A DNA stretch of 12,114 nucleotides from Falciphora oryzae (GCA_000733355.1 JNVV01000016.1:414816-426929); one strand, 5' to 3'; positions 1 through 7,752 are shown, counted from the first letter of the stretch. A program made the numbers and translations. Notes: generated from the sequence alone by a model not told the origin.

Positions 1-540
1 TGCCGTTTTTTCAAATTCTTTTAATATCGTATTTTGCCTTTGCTTTTTTCGATTTTGTGAGTTATTTAAAAACGATATAATCGAATTATTATTTACTTTT
101 TTTGCCCGTGTTTTTTCACTGGCTTTATTATAAGCGATATTAGGGTGTTTCATTTTATAATGCCGAGCGTAATTCGAACTTAAAAATCCGTGGATTTTAT
201 CGATATTTTTAAAATTGCACGTTGTGCATTTTATTAGTATTTGCCGGTGCTTATTTAAATCTATTGGTAATAAAGTTCTTTCAAATAAATTATTATGGAA
301 AATATATGATTTTGTATTTTCATTTGTAGGTAATTTATAATTTATATCATTATATCGCGATTTTTTAAAGCTTATAGTATTATTATTACTATTATTATCG
401 CTATTTTCGCTATTATTTCCGCTATTATTAGAATTATTATCGGAATTATTATCGGAAATATTAATATATTCGGAATTATTATCCGACGTAAAACTATTAG
501 TTATATCGGTTATTTGCGAATTCGAAACGGTATTTTCCAT
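1..540 (-). CDS. hAT-family transposase, N-terminal part with BED zinc finger (partial)
   Basis: Starting at the ATG at 538-540, which has A at -3 and lies in a run of A, the minus strand is open for 180 codons to the window edge. The product would be the N-terminus of a hAT transposase, a nuclear enzyme that binds element ends and catalyses cut-and-paste transposition. Residues 30 to 75 are a low-complexity Asn/Ser region. A BED-type zinc finger follows: Cys105-x2-Cys108, then His127-x4-His132, with a Lys/Arg-rich tail after it. BED fingers bind DNA near the N-terminus of many hAT transposases. The catalytic domain lies beyond position 1. No stop or frameshift interrupts the reading frame, in contrast to the neighbouring LINE and Fot1 relics, which suggests a recent insertion. 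The family rests on the BED finger plus the hAT terminus at 2158-2168; without the catalytic part the exact hAT subgroup is not identifiable. Confidence 0.82.
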   Translation of the reverse strand, partial: MENTVSNSQITDITNSFTSDNNSEYINISDNNSDNNSNNSGNNSENSDNNSNNNTISFKKSRYNDINYKLPTNENTKSYIFHNNLFERTLLPIDLNKHRQILIKCTTCNFKNIDKIHGFLSSNYARHYKMKHPNIAYNKASEKTRAKKVNNNSIISFLNNSQNRKKQRQNTILKEFEKTA

Positions 541-1286
541 TTTTAACCGTAATAAAGGTTAATATAAAGGGTAGGCGTAAAATAAAGGTGTAAATTTAAT
601 AATAAGGTAAAATGTAGGTGTTTTTTGCTTTGCTGTTAATAACGGAATGAAAAATCGGGTTATAAGGTGGGAAATTTAACGTTTATTTATACTTAAATTT
701 TAAATTCTAGAAATTTCTACGTATTACAAATAAAAAATCTCATTTATAAACGATTGCGTAATTTAAAATTGTATTATTAATACAAATTTACCAAATAAAT
801 TGGATTTATAATATTAAATACTACGCAAATTTAAAAAGAATCGCATGGAAATCGCTAGAAATTTCTAGAAAATTTAGATTATTAATACGTAATTTGTATT
901 ACTAATTACTAATTACTAATTATAATTAATAATATACGTAAATACTTTTATTAGTAATATATTTATATATTAGTAAGCAATAGAAAGTGCTGGAATATTT
1001 TTGAATTTTTGCATTATTAATCCAAATTTTACGTAAAGTAATTACAAATATATGCTTTTATTAATAATATAAAGGAAATTCGAATTATTAATACACTTTA
1101 TATTAATAAGCGATAGAAATTACTAGAATTTTTACTGTTGCTATAAATTTAACCATCCCTTCCGCTTTACCGTTCGGTATCGTTTTTTCTTTTACCCAAA
1201 CAAATTAAATAACATTATTACCCTATACTTATTACCAACTTTTATTATTAAATCACTTTAACGATATTATCGCTATTACCTTTAAA
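541..1286. promoter_or_regulatory. Divergent intergenic region of the hAT element (likely promoters and 5' UTRs)
   Basis: This 746-bp very AT-rich stretch separates the two divergent start codons at 540 (minus) and 1287 (plus). By position it should hold both 5' UTRs and both promoters. No unambiguous TATA or CAAT element can be assigned, because TATA-like strings are everywhere. No open frame of note was seen. The stretch contains recurring short blocks listed separately. Confidence 0.5.
700..1135. repeat. Degenerate repeats between the hAT genes
   Basis: A block built around CTAGAAATTTCTA-like palindromes or their decayed forms recurs near 705, 852, 972 and 1108, that is, every 120 to 145 bp. 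Between blocks there are shared strings such as attattaata, acgtaaa and cttttattaataatat. The last two units align best: both contain ttattagtaa- or ttattaataa-like sequence, then aagc(a/g)atagaaa, then a ct(a/g)gaat core. This looks like an old tandem array diverged beyond easy recognition. Low sequence complexity makes the alignment uncertain. Confidence 0.4.
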
Positions 1287-1688
1287 ATGCCTTTGAAAAT
1301 TACTATCGATATCGAAAATTCCAACGATATTAAACGGCTTTTATCGATTTTAAAACAACCCCGAATAAGCCGATATAATAACAATATTTCCGCCGTTACC
1401 AAAGCTAAAATTTGCACATATTGCAAATTAAAAGGCCATTCCTATAAGCAATGCTGGTTTTTACAACCAAATAAAGCGCCAAACGGCTGGGAAATTATAA
1501 AACAACTAAATAACGATATATATACCAAAAAACGCGACTATTTCCTTTCCGTTTTAAATAATAAATCGGAAAATACTAAAAATTATAATAACAATTATAA
1601 TATCGGTAATATAAATAATGCCGATATAAAAAAAAACGAAAACAACGAAAAAAATTTCGAAATTACAAAGGATAATATGGATTATTAA
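1287..1688 (+). CDS. Small Asn/Lys-rich protein with CCHC zinc knuckle, divergent accessory ORF of the hAT element
   Basis: The ORF is intact, 133 codons, starting at an ATG with A at -3. It holds one perfect CCHC zinc knuckle: Cys43-x2-Cys46-x4-His51-x4-Cys56, followed by Trp57 and an APNGW stretch at 64-68. Knuckles of this spacing bind single-stranded nucleic acid in retroelement Gag proteins, and the trailing CW...P..AP..W pattern resembles Copia-type Gag knuckles (inference from memory of the family). The N-terminal 40 residues are mixed and basic; the C-terminal 40 are low-complexity Asn/Lys/Glu. No catalytic motif is seen. It lies inside the hAT, head-to-head with the transposase, and shares its AT-rich codon choice and Asn richness, so it probably belongs to the element. 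It could instead be the first exon of a longer spliced gene or a captured Gag fragment. Function unknown. Confidence 0.6.
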   Translation: MPLKITIDIENSNDIKRLLSILKQPRISRYNNNISAVTKAKICTYCKLKGHSYKQCWFLQPNKAPNGWEIIKQLNNDIYTKKRDYFLSVLNNKSENTKNYNNNYNIGNINNADIKKNENNEKNFEITKDNMDY

Positions 1689-2040
1689 AGGAAAAGCAAT
1701 TATTTAACGCATAAGGGGTTTTAAATAAATAAATAGCTTTTTTTATTTATTATTGCGTATATTGATTTTTTTTATTAAAACTTTTAAGTTATACCAGGAA
1801 TTAAATTTAAGCTTTGCAAATTTAAATAATTTATTTCATTTTAATTATAAGCTATATGCATTAATTTTACGCCATTTAAATTATAGTTATAAGTATTTAT
1901 TTATTTATTTATTTATTAGTTTATGATCTTATTTTTTTAGCAATTTTTATTATATTCTTTTACTTTTTGCATATTTATATTTACTTTTAACCGTATAAAT
2001 TTATAAAAATTTAAAAAAAAATTATTACTATAAATAAAAC
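1689..2040. other. Non-coding AT-rich 3' flank inside the hAT element
   Basis: No open frame or RNA gene was seen here. It probably holds the 3' UTR of the zinc-knuckle ORF. It includes a TTTA tetranucleotide tract at 1894-1917 (about six units). Confidence 0.5.
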
Positions 2041-2157
2041 TAGTCAATTTTAGTCATTATTTTAGTCACTAGTCAAGTCCTAGTCAAGTCCTAGTCACTA
2101 GGGTGACTAGAAAAAATTGACTTAAGTCACAGTGGTGACTTGACTAGTTGACTAAAA
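2041..2157. repeat. hAT subterminal repeat array (TAGTCA/TGACTA)
   Basis: TAGTCA occurs at 2041, 2051, 2063, 2070, 2081 and 2092. Its complement TGACTA occurs at 2104, 2141 and 2149. The segment ctagtcac (2091-2098) and gtgactag (2103-2110) form an 8-bp inverted repeat with a 4-bp spacer. Short iterated motifs just inside the ends are typical of hAT elements and serve as extra transposase binding sites. That role is inferred here from position and density. Confidence 0.75.
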
Positions 2158-2168
2158 TGCCAACCCTG
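2158..2168. repeat. Right terminal inverted repeat of the hAT element
   Basis: The sequence is tgccaaccctg; its complement CAGGGTTGGCA matches the CA-G-rich hAT terminus. The partner at the left end lies outside the window. Confidence 0.8.
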
Positions 2169-2176
2169 GTATTACT
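2169..2176. repeat. Putative 8-bp hAT target-site duplication, right copy
   Basis: The 8 bp gtattact lie between the hAT terminus and the start of clear LINE homology at 2177. Eight bases is the hAT target duplication length. The homologous bases in LINE copy 2 (9633-9640, atgctatt) differ only by transitions, in keeping with pre-existing target sequence. The left copy is off the window. Confidence 0.6.
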
Positions 2177-3400
2177 ATAAAACCTGTATATAGCGCTTTT
2201 TATTTTGCTTTTTTCCGCTCCGTTTCCGGTTTTACTAACGTAGTAATTCCAATTACCAAAGGCTTTACCTATATGGGCTACGCTTAGTTTCGTAATGCTT
2301 GCGTTTAAATTAATCGCTCCCTTTTAATATCCGTTTGCGATTTCGTCGCTAACGTTTTGTTCCCGTCGCGGTATTTCCTATTAATTCCAAAAACCAAATT
2401 GCCGCTATTTTTCATATTTATTATCGCTATATGCAATTTTTGCTTAAAATTAATGCGAACCGCGATATTACGTTTGCGGATATTTATATTATTCCTAAAA
2501 CATATACCGCTTTTGTTCCAAACCGCTATTTATTTTATCCTACCATTTTTTTTTATTCCAAGTTCGCTATACCGGTTTAAAATATGCGATTGCCGGGTAT
2601 TACCGTATTTCGAAGGATATTTTTAAATGGTCCGGTATTTTTTCCGGCGCCGGGTTTAACCGCTTATTCCTTATTAGTTTTAAAAATGCTTTCGCTATTA
2701 TAGCTGCTTTTAGTGGTTTAGGTTTAATCCGCTCCTTTTTCGGTAATATAATGCCCCTGGGCTAAATTATATTAAGTTAGCCCGAAAAGATCGTTATTAA
2801 ATGTAATACGGAAAATCGCATTCGGATAGAAAAGTTAGCTTTTAAACGGGCTAAAATACGGGTAGGTATTTATTTTTTCGCTTTTATTATCCGCTTTTAA
2901 TCCGCTAATTTTACGGTATTTTTTAAAAAAATTTTCGGTAAAACGTTACCGAGGACGTTTTTAACAAAATATTATCGGAATACCGGGAAAACGTTTTTAA
3001 TAAAATAAAACGGGATATAAACGATAATAGTTTTTATCGTTATCCTTTTATTAGCCCCTTTTAGTAGTTTTTTCGGTTTTCCTTTTATAACGGTTTGGTT
3101 ACGTAGCGTCGGTATTTGCGTGGTTTTTTTCTTTTTCACTTTTTACGTATAGTGCTCTCGTTTGCTTTTTTATAATTTTTTTTAATTCGGTTCGTTTTCG
3201 GTTTGGTAACGTTGCTTTTCCTTTTTTTCCTTATACGTTCCTTTTTTGCTTTTTTAGCCGCCTTAAAATTTAATAGTTTTTTTTATACGAAATATTATAC
3301 GTGCTATTTTTTTAAATAATGTGCTTTTTATTTTTTATAGCTCGAAATACGCTTTCCGGCTATTTGTTTGCGTTAGCCCGGTACCTTTCCGCTATTTATT
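2177..3400 (-). other. 3' part of LINE copy 1, downstream of the cysteine motif
   Basis: This segment follows the recognisable end of the LINE polyprotein on the minus strand and is repeated at 9641-10780. The minus strand is purine-rich and would code a Lys/Arg-rich product in any frame. One frame (about 2340-2620) is open for some 90 codons without a recognised motif, and stops elsewhere are frequent. At 2940-3000 a partial tandem duplication is present in this copy (aaaacgtt at 2940 and 2988); copy 2 carries one unit. It is too long for an ordinary LINE 3' UTR. Its nature is unknown: either an extra LINE domain, a second ORF or part of another repeat. Confidence 0.4.
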
Positions 3401-5182
3401 TTATTAGGCGCATTAAGTTAATACGTATTACGTTATTTTTTTTTATCCGCTGCCGTATTCGTATAATGGCGTTACCGCGTTGGGTACGTTTTTGCTAAAT
3501 AGGAACGAATTTAGCTTTAATTTTTCCGTTTTAATTTAAATTGCTACCGAATTATATACTTTTAGCATTTTTTCGTAATATTCGATTTTTTTTTCCGTGA
3601 ATAGGGGTTTATCCGTTAAGTACGCGGTTTTGTACCGGTTTGCTTTTTTCGCTATTGCCGTTATATTAGCCATTTTTATTTTTTATTTTATTATTATATT
3701 AGGGTTTTAACGCTTTACGTATTTATATTTGGATTTCCAATCCTTTCCGTAAAGGACGGGTATTCGTTTCGGTTTTAACGCTATTTTGGGCCGGTTTTAT
3801 CGTATTATTTACTTTTTTTTTCGTTTATCCGCTTTAAAGGCAGGGCTTTTTTTTTCGTTTTTTATAACCAAATTTTTAAAAACGATCCGTTACTTTCGCT
3901 ATTATTTCGTTAATGCGCTGCGTTATTCCGGTTTTTTTTTACCTATTTTCCGTATTTATAACCTTTTTGTTTAAATATAAATCCAAAGGCGGCACGTAGG
4001 TTTTTATTTCGAAATATGCCAAAAAGGTTGCTTTATAAGCTTTAGCTACCACTTTAAAATATGCTTTTTATTTTTTCGCTATTTTTTTTAGCTGCGTTCC
4101 GGGGCCGGCTTCGGGGTTCCGTTAGTAGGTAGTAGGCTGCCGCTTTATAAGCTAATGCATTGCGGCATACGACCGCGTACAGTTGCCTCGCGCGTGCGAA
4201 GCTGCTTTTTTACGTTGCCGCCGCGAGTTTTGTTACCGCAAGCTGCTGTTTTTTTTGTTTGCTTTTTGCTTATTTGGTATGGGCGTTAAAATTTAGTTTG
4301 TGGTTTAGCCAAATTTTTAAAAATTTCGCCAATAGCGTTATTTGCATTTGTATATTTTCGGTACGGACCCGGGTTTGGTTTAAAGTTTTAATAAAATGGA
4401 GTAGTTTAATTTTGGCCGCGTTAAACGTTATTCCTATTTTTTTTGCTTATATTTAGCACGTATCCTAAGCCCGTTTTAGTAGCCGGGCCGTTTCCGTTAT
4501 AGTTCCCCCTATTGCTAAAGGGTTAGTGTTATTAGCGAAACCAACCACCGTTATCCCCGGTATTTCTTTTAATTTATCTTAAAGCGACGCGATGTATAAA
4601 ATAAATAGTATAGGTGAAAATGGTAAGCTTTATAGTACTTTTACTATTATTTATATAGGCGTAAACGTATCCTTATCGAACCGGAACCGGGCCGTCCTAC
4701 CTATTAACCAGCTTTTAAACCACTTAATTGTTTTTTAGTAAAAATCCTTATTTTCGTAGGGTATCGAAAAGTTTAATATAGTTAACGTTATCGAATGCTC
4801 CTAATAGGTCGAGCTATAGTAGCGAAGCTGTAGCGCCGTAGTTCCACGCCGTTATTACGGTGTTTATCATTTATTTAATAGCGAATTCGGTGTTGCGTTT
4901 CCTTTTGTTGCCTATTTGCCCTTCCGGTAGCAGTCCTCTTTTTTCCGCCTCGGTTGCGATCCGTATTCCCATTATCGCTTCCATAACTTTGGATATGGAC
5001 GAAAGGAGTGCGATCGGTCGCCACCCTCCTGGTGTTTTTTTGTTTTCCGTGTTTTTCCCTAGCTTAGGGAGCACTACCGTTAGTGCGTTTCGGAAACGCT
5101 TTGGGAAGTATTCGAGTTCGAAGCTGGCGTTAGCTATTTTGAAAAATATATTAAAACCGGTTAAAAAAATTATATTAAAAAA
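3400..5182 (-). pseudogene. LINE reverse transcriptase (ORF2 C-terminal half), copy 1, inactivated
   Basis: In life this would be the RT of a target-primed LINE. Reading on the minus strand, 5182 to 4874 is open for about 100 codons and holds the RT fingers, with a WRPIALLSSISKVMEAIM stretch and a Q.G..k...TEFAI pattern. Motif A, LDLLGAFDNV, is at 4784-4813, preceded by a TAG where Gln is expected. A one-base insertion relative to copy 2 near 4725-4732 shifts the frame. Motif B, SLPFSPILF, lies near 4620-4650. The catalytic motif C reads FANN at 4528-4539 instead of F/YADD, so both metal-binding aspartates are lost. Then come the thumb-like segment with WLNHKLNFNAHTK (near 4280-4320), the PPLDLYL stretch near 3969-3992, and a C-terminal CxCG...H...C motif at 3410-3463, now with Tyr in place of both cysteines of the CxC pair and of the histidine. 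No RNase H motif was found. Family call is firm; clade (Tad1-like) is from overall resemblance. Confidence 0.87.
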
Positions 5183-5889
5183 ATTAGCTTTTAAATAAAC
5201 AAAAACTACTATTACCTTTTTTATTTTTTTTAAACGCGTATACCCCCCGGTATCGGAAAATTACCGAACTTTAATAAAAGGCGCAAATAAAATTCGGATA
5301 CAAATAACGATTTCCTAATCCGGTCCCCCGGTCGTTAAAAACCCGGCAAACCCCGCAAAAACTCGCAGCTATTTAAAAGCCGGACCGCTATACGACCGAT
5401 ATTTATAATAAATTACGCTTTTAAAATAAACTCCCGGATAATTTAACTTTTAATTACGGCAAACGAACAAATTTAAACAAAAGCAGCCGGAAAATAAAAA
5501 CGAATACCGGCCCCGTTAAAGCCGTTATTTTTATCCGAACCGTTAGCGGTTAAAAATAATATAATCCCGTTTAACGTATAAAAACGGTTATTAAAATCCT
5601 TATAATAATAACAATTTTTTATTAGAATATAGGAAAAAAAAACGGAAAAGGAAATATACCGTTTTTTAGCAAAAAGGAATACGATATAATAGCTATATAA
5701 AAACCGGAATTAAACCGGTACGAAAACCCGAAAAAACCGGCCGGATGCAATTACAAGCTAATATATTACCAAATAAGTATAAAATGAAACGCAATATTAT
5801 ACGTTTATTAACGATTAAACCCGGTAATATAAAAAAGCCGAAACGGATATAATTAAGTAGCAATTATATTATAAACTTTAATAAAAAAT
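5183..5889. other. Degraded repeat DNA upstream of the LINE RT, unassigned
   Basis: No intact ORF. The first 60 bases or so may still belong to the RT N-terminus (minus strand). Farther up, both strands carry broken frames of 20 to 40 codons ended by TAA/TAG, as RIP produces. If LINE copy 1 were complete, its endonuclease would be here, but no SDH-type or other endonuclease motif is legible. It ends at the TA target site of the Fot1 element. Confidence 0.4.
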
Positions 5890-5890
5890 A

Positions 5891-5932
5891 ACGTGGTTCA
5901 CCACCGAGTGGGCCAAACCACCGAGTGGGCCA
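5891..5932 (+). repeat. Left terminal inverted repeat of the Fot1-like element
   Basis: It consists of the 10-bp end acgtggttca (5891-5900), one full 17-bp unit ccaccgagtgggccaaa (5901-5917), and a second unit sharing its first 15 bases (5918-5932). The right end mirrors it without mismatch. Tandem units within a terminal repeat suggest two transposase contacts per end (inference). Confidence 0.92.
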
Positions 5933-5997
5933 CCCACACCCAACCTCTAGTTAATTAACGCGCATACCAACCCAACAACGCCAGGAATCCATTCAAA

Positions 5998-7654
5998 TTA
6001 TTCGGAACTGTATATATCGGACGTTTCTACTTCCTCCTAACAAATGCGCGCATTGTGTCCGGTTTTGCCGCACGTGCTATATCGCCGACGAATTGTCGTT
6101 GCCCTCCTTTCCTAACCCCTATAGTCGCGCATTTTTTACTATAGCTGTCCATTTAGCCTTTGCTGGTTTAGAATATTTCGTACCTCGTCGATAGTAAGTG
6201 ACCTTCCAAATCGGACACGTGTTTTTTTTAGCCCTCCGGCATTTGCTTAGTGCTTCGTTCGCCTTTCGAAACGTAAACACTTCGGCTCGGAAAAGGGCCA
6301 TTTCGTGCATTATCGCTTTCGTTCCTTTTGCAATTTAATCCACAGCCGCTAACACGGGTATCGGAAAGCTGCTTTAGTAATTGGTAATTCGAGTTTTAAT
6401 ATGTTCGGATTGCGCAATTGCTTCCTTAGCTATCCGCGGCGTTTTGGAAGTCCAAAGTTCGGGGTCGTTTAGGGGCGTTTTCGGGGGAGTTAAAGTTTGT
6501 AGCCTTATATCTAGCTTTTTTAGAACCGAATTCGGATTAAAAGGAGTAAAGCCAGCCCTTTAAAAGCCTTTTTAAATGTTTTCCTTGGTTATGGAGTTTA
6601 AAAATGCCGCTTTAAACGCCGAAAGGAACTCGACCTTAGTTACGTAGTTAACGTGCGATTTTATTAAGTCCTCGATTTATTAACCGTATGTTTTTTTTAT
6701 TGGGCTAAAGCACCTAACGTTAAGCGGTTGAAAAAAGTAAAACGAATGCGAAGGCATGCAAAGCGTAACGATGTTATATTTTTGGCAATAAAGCTCGAAA
6801 TCCGTCAAATGGTGGCTTTCGTGGCCGTTTAGCATTAATAAACGATGTAACCCCGTAAAACGAACTACAATGTGTTTATCGAAATGCCGAATCCATTCCA
6901 GGCCAAATTCGTTCGTAATCCATTTATTAAAACTCGTTGTAATAACCTAATCGCGCGGGAGGTTGGTTTCCGAATACCAATTGGTTAGGTGGTATTGCCT
7001 TTTAACGATAATAAAAGGGGGGATCGCTTAACCGTAATAATTAACCCTTTAAATGACTGTAGCCTATTCCCGGTTGCCAGGTTAGACCAGTTTTGCTTTG
7101 TTACGGCCTTCCGATATTGTAATAACCATAACGGCCGCGATTATACCTATAAAAAAGCCGGTTTCGTCGAAATTGTAAATGTCGTTATCCTAAATGCTAT
7201 ATTTATCGATAATGTTCCGCATAAGGTCGAACTACGCAAAAACAAGTTTGGGATTTTCGCATTTGGCCTTTTGGTAGTTGTATTTTCGAATCCAACGCGT
7301 GCCGAGCTTTGCGCGGCGTTTGACGAACTTCGCGACCTAGTTGGTCCCGACGGTGCCCGCGTCGCGTTCGGCGAGCAATCGGTTGGCTATATTTTTAATA
7401 CCAAAAGCCCGGGGAGGGAATGCGCGAGAATCCAGTTTAAGTATGTACTTGACAAGCGCCTCCTTTTCGGATTCCGTTAATTTCCGGACGTTAGGTTTGC
7501 AGTCGCGTCGAGCAGGTTGGCCGCGCTTTCGACGCGTTAAAGTCGATTTCGCGACCGAATAGATTTTCGCAGCCTCCCGTACGCTAAGTTTCGGGCTGGA
7601 TTGCAAAGCCCGAAGGGCAAAGACTACCCGACTTTCGTCGTTTCCTGTTAACAT
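5998..7654 (-). pseudogene. Fot1/Pogo-family DDE transposase, inactivated
   Basis: The ATG chosen is at 7652-7654, since the frame farther upstream reads into the terminal repeat. Codons 1-105 are open: a psq-type helix-turn-helix at about 24-45 (VREAAKIYSVAKSTL) and the start of a CENP-B-like HTH from about 58. A TAG at 7337-7339 replaces an expected Trp (TNW). The same frame then runs to 6119 with only in-frame stops. It shows DIYNFDETGFFIG (first Asp at 7166-7168, kept), a PGNRE stretch, HRLLMLNGHESH (second Asp now Asn, 6827-6829) and QPLNVRCF (third Asp now Asn, 6719-6721). The last two are 36 codons apart, as in DD35D enzymes. Near the end, an eight-A tract (6222-6229) shifts the frame, and a GHNARIC knuckle at 6020-6080 lies in the new frame with one cysteine changed to Tyr. 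About 550 codons in all, close to usual Fot1 length. Confidence 0.93.
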
Positions 7655-7710
7655 TGTTGTTGGTAGAGGAATTGGTCGCGAAAGAAGAAGTGTCGCGTGG
7701 TCGCGCGTTT

Positions 7711-7752
7711 TGGCCCACTCGGTGGTTTGGCCCACTCGGTGGTGAACCACGT
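7711..7752 (-). repeat. Right terminal inverted repeat of the Fot1-like element
   Basis: Exact reverse complement of 5891-5932: two iterated units (7711-7725 and 7726-7742) and the terminal tgaaccacgt (7743-7752), followed by TA. Confidence 0.92.

Larger units (their letters stand above)
1..2168 (-). mobile_element. hAT DNA transposon, right-hand part (left end outside window)
   Basis: The element is defined by a BED-finger transposase ORF running off the left edge and by a right terminus, tgccaaccctg at 2158-2168. In reverse complement this starts CAGGGTTGGCA, the usual start of hAT termini. Just inside lies a dense array of TAGTCA subterminal repeats. The outer boundary is sharp: from 2177 on, the sequence matches LINE copy 2 from 9641 on, so the hAT sits inside LINE copy 1. 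The element is very AT-rich, but its ORFs are open and it lacks the premature stops seen in its host repeat. It also carries a divergent second ORF. The left terminus and the C-terminal transposase (catalytic region, dimerisation domain) are outside the window, so autonomy cannot be judged. Confidence 0.85.
2169..5182 (-). mobile_element. Non-LTR retrotransposon (Tad1-like LINE), copy 1, RIP-degraded
   Basis: This is a minus-strand LINE relic homologous to the copy at 9641-12114. Matching landmarks include 2177 with 9641 and about 4784 with 12114. Reverse transcriptase motifs lie at 4528-5182 and a C-terminal cysteine motif at 3410-3463. Premature stops, loss of CpA/TpG and excess TpA indicate RIP. 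The hAT interrupts its 3' side at 2168/2169. The 5' limit is not visible; open RT sequence ends at a stop at 5183-5185, and the sequence up to 5889 may be more of the same element, but no endonuclease motif could be recognised there. Confidence 0.85.
5891..7752 (-). mobile_element. Fot1/Pogo-type (Tc1-mariner superfamily) DNA transposon, complete but inactive
   Basis: The element is 1862 bp long, bounded by 42-bp perfect terminal inverted repeats (5891-5932 and 7711-7752). A TA dinucleotide on each side (5889-5890, 7753-7754) gives the TA target duplication of this superfamily. It encodes one transposase on the minus strand, with HTH, CENP-B-like and DDE regions. Length and layout fit Fot1-like elements of ascomycetes. 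The transposase carries multiple in-frame stops at Trp/Gln positions, so the copy cannot act by itself. Mutation is lighter than in the LINE copies. Confidence 0.93.

Noticed and set aside
2357..2626. Hydrophobic plus-strand frame, with a counterpart at 9759-10124
   Set aside because: Phe/Leu/Ile-rich output is what pyrimidine-rich DNA gives. The two copies differ by frame-disrupting changes in the plus-strand reading, and the host repeat is oriented minus.
3786..3974. Plus-strand 62-codon aromatic-rich ORF
   Set aside because: Shadow of the LINE segment containing PPLDLYL on the opposite strand.
4160..4456. Open plus-strand frame of 98 codons, Cys/Phe-rich and membrane-like
   Set aside because: It is the antisense of the LINE RT C-terminal segment (WLNHKLNFNAHTK region); the minus strand carries the recognisable protein.
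4860..5198. Plus-strand frame of 112 codons
   Set aside because: Antisense of the RT fingers, whose WRPIALLSS motif is on the minus strand.
6989..7480. Plus-strand frame of 163 codons
   Set aside because: Antisense of the Fot1 transposase; the minus strand shows DIYNFDETGF and the helix-turn-helix.
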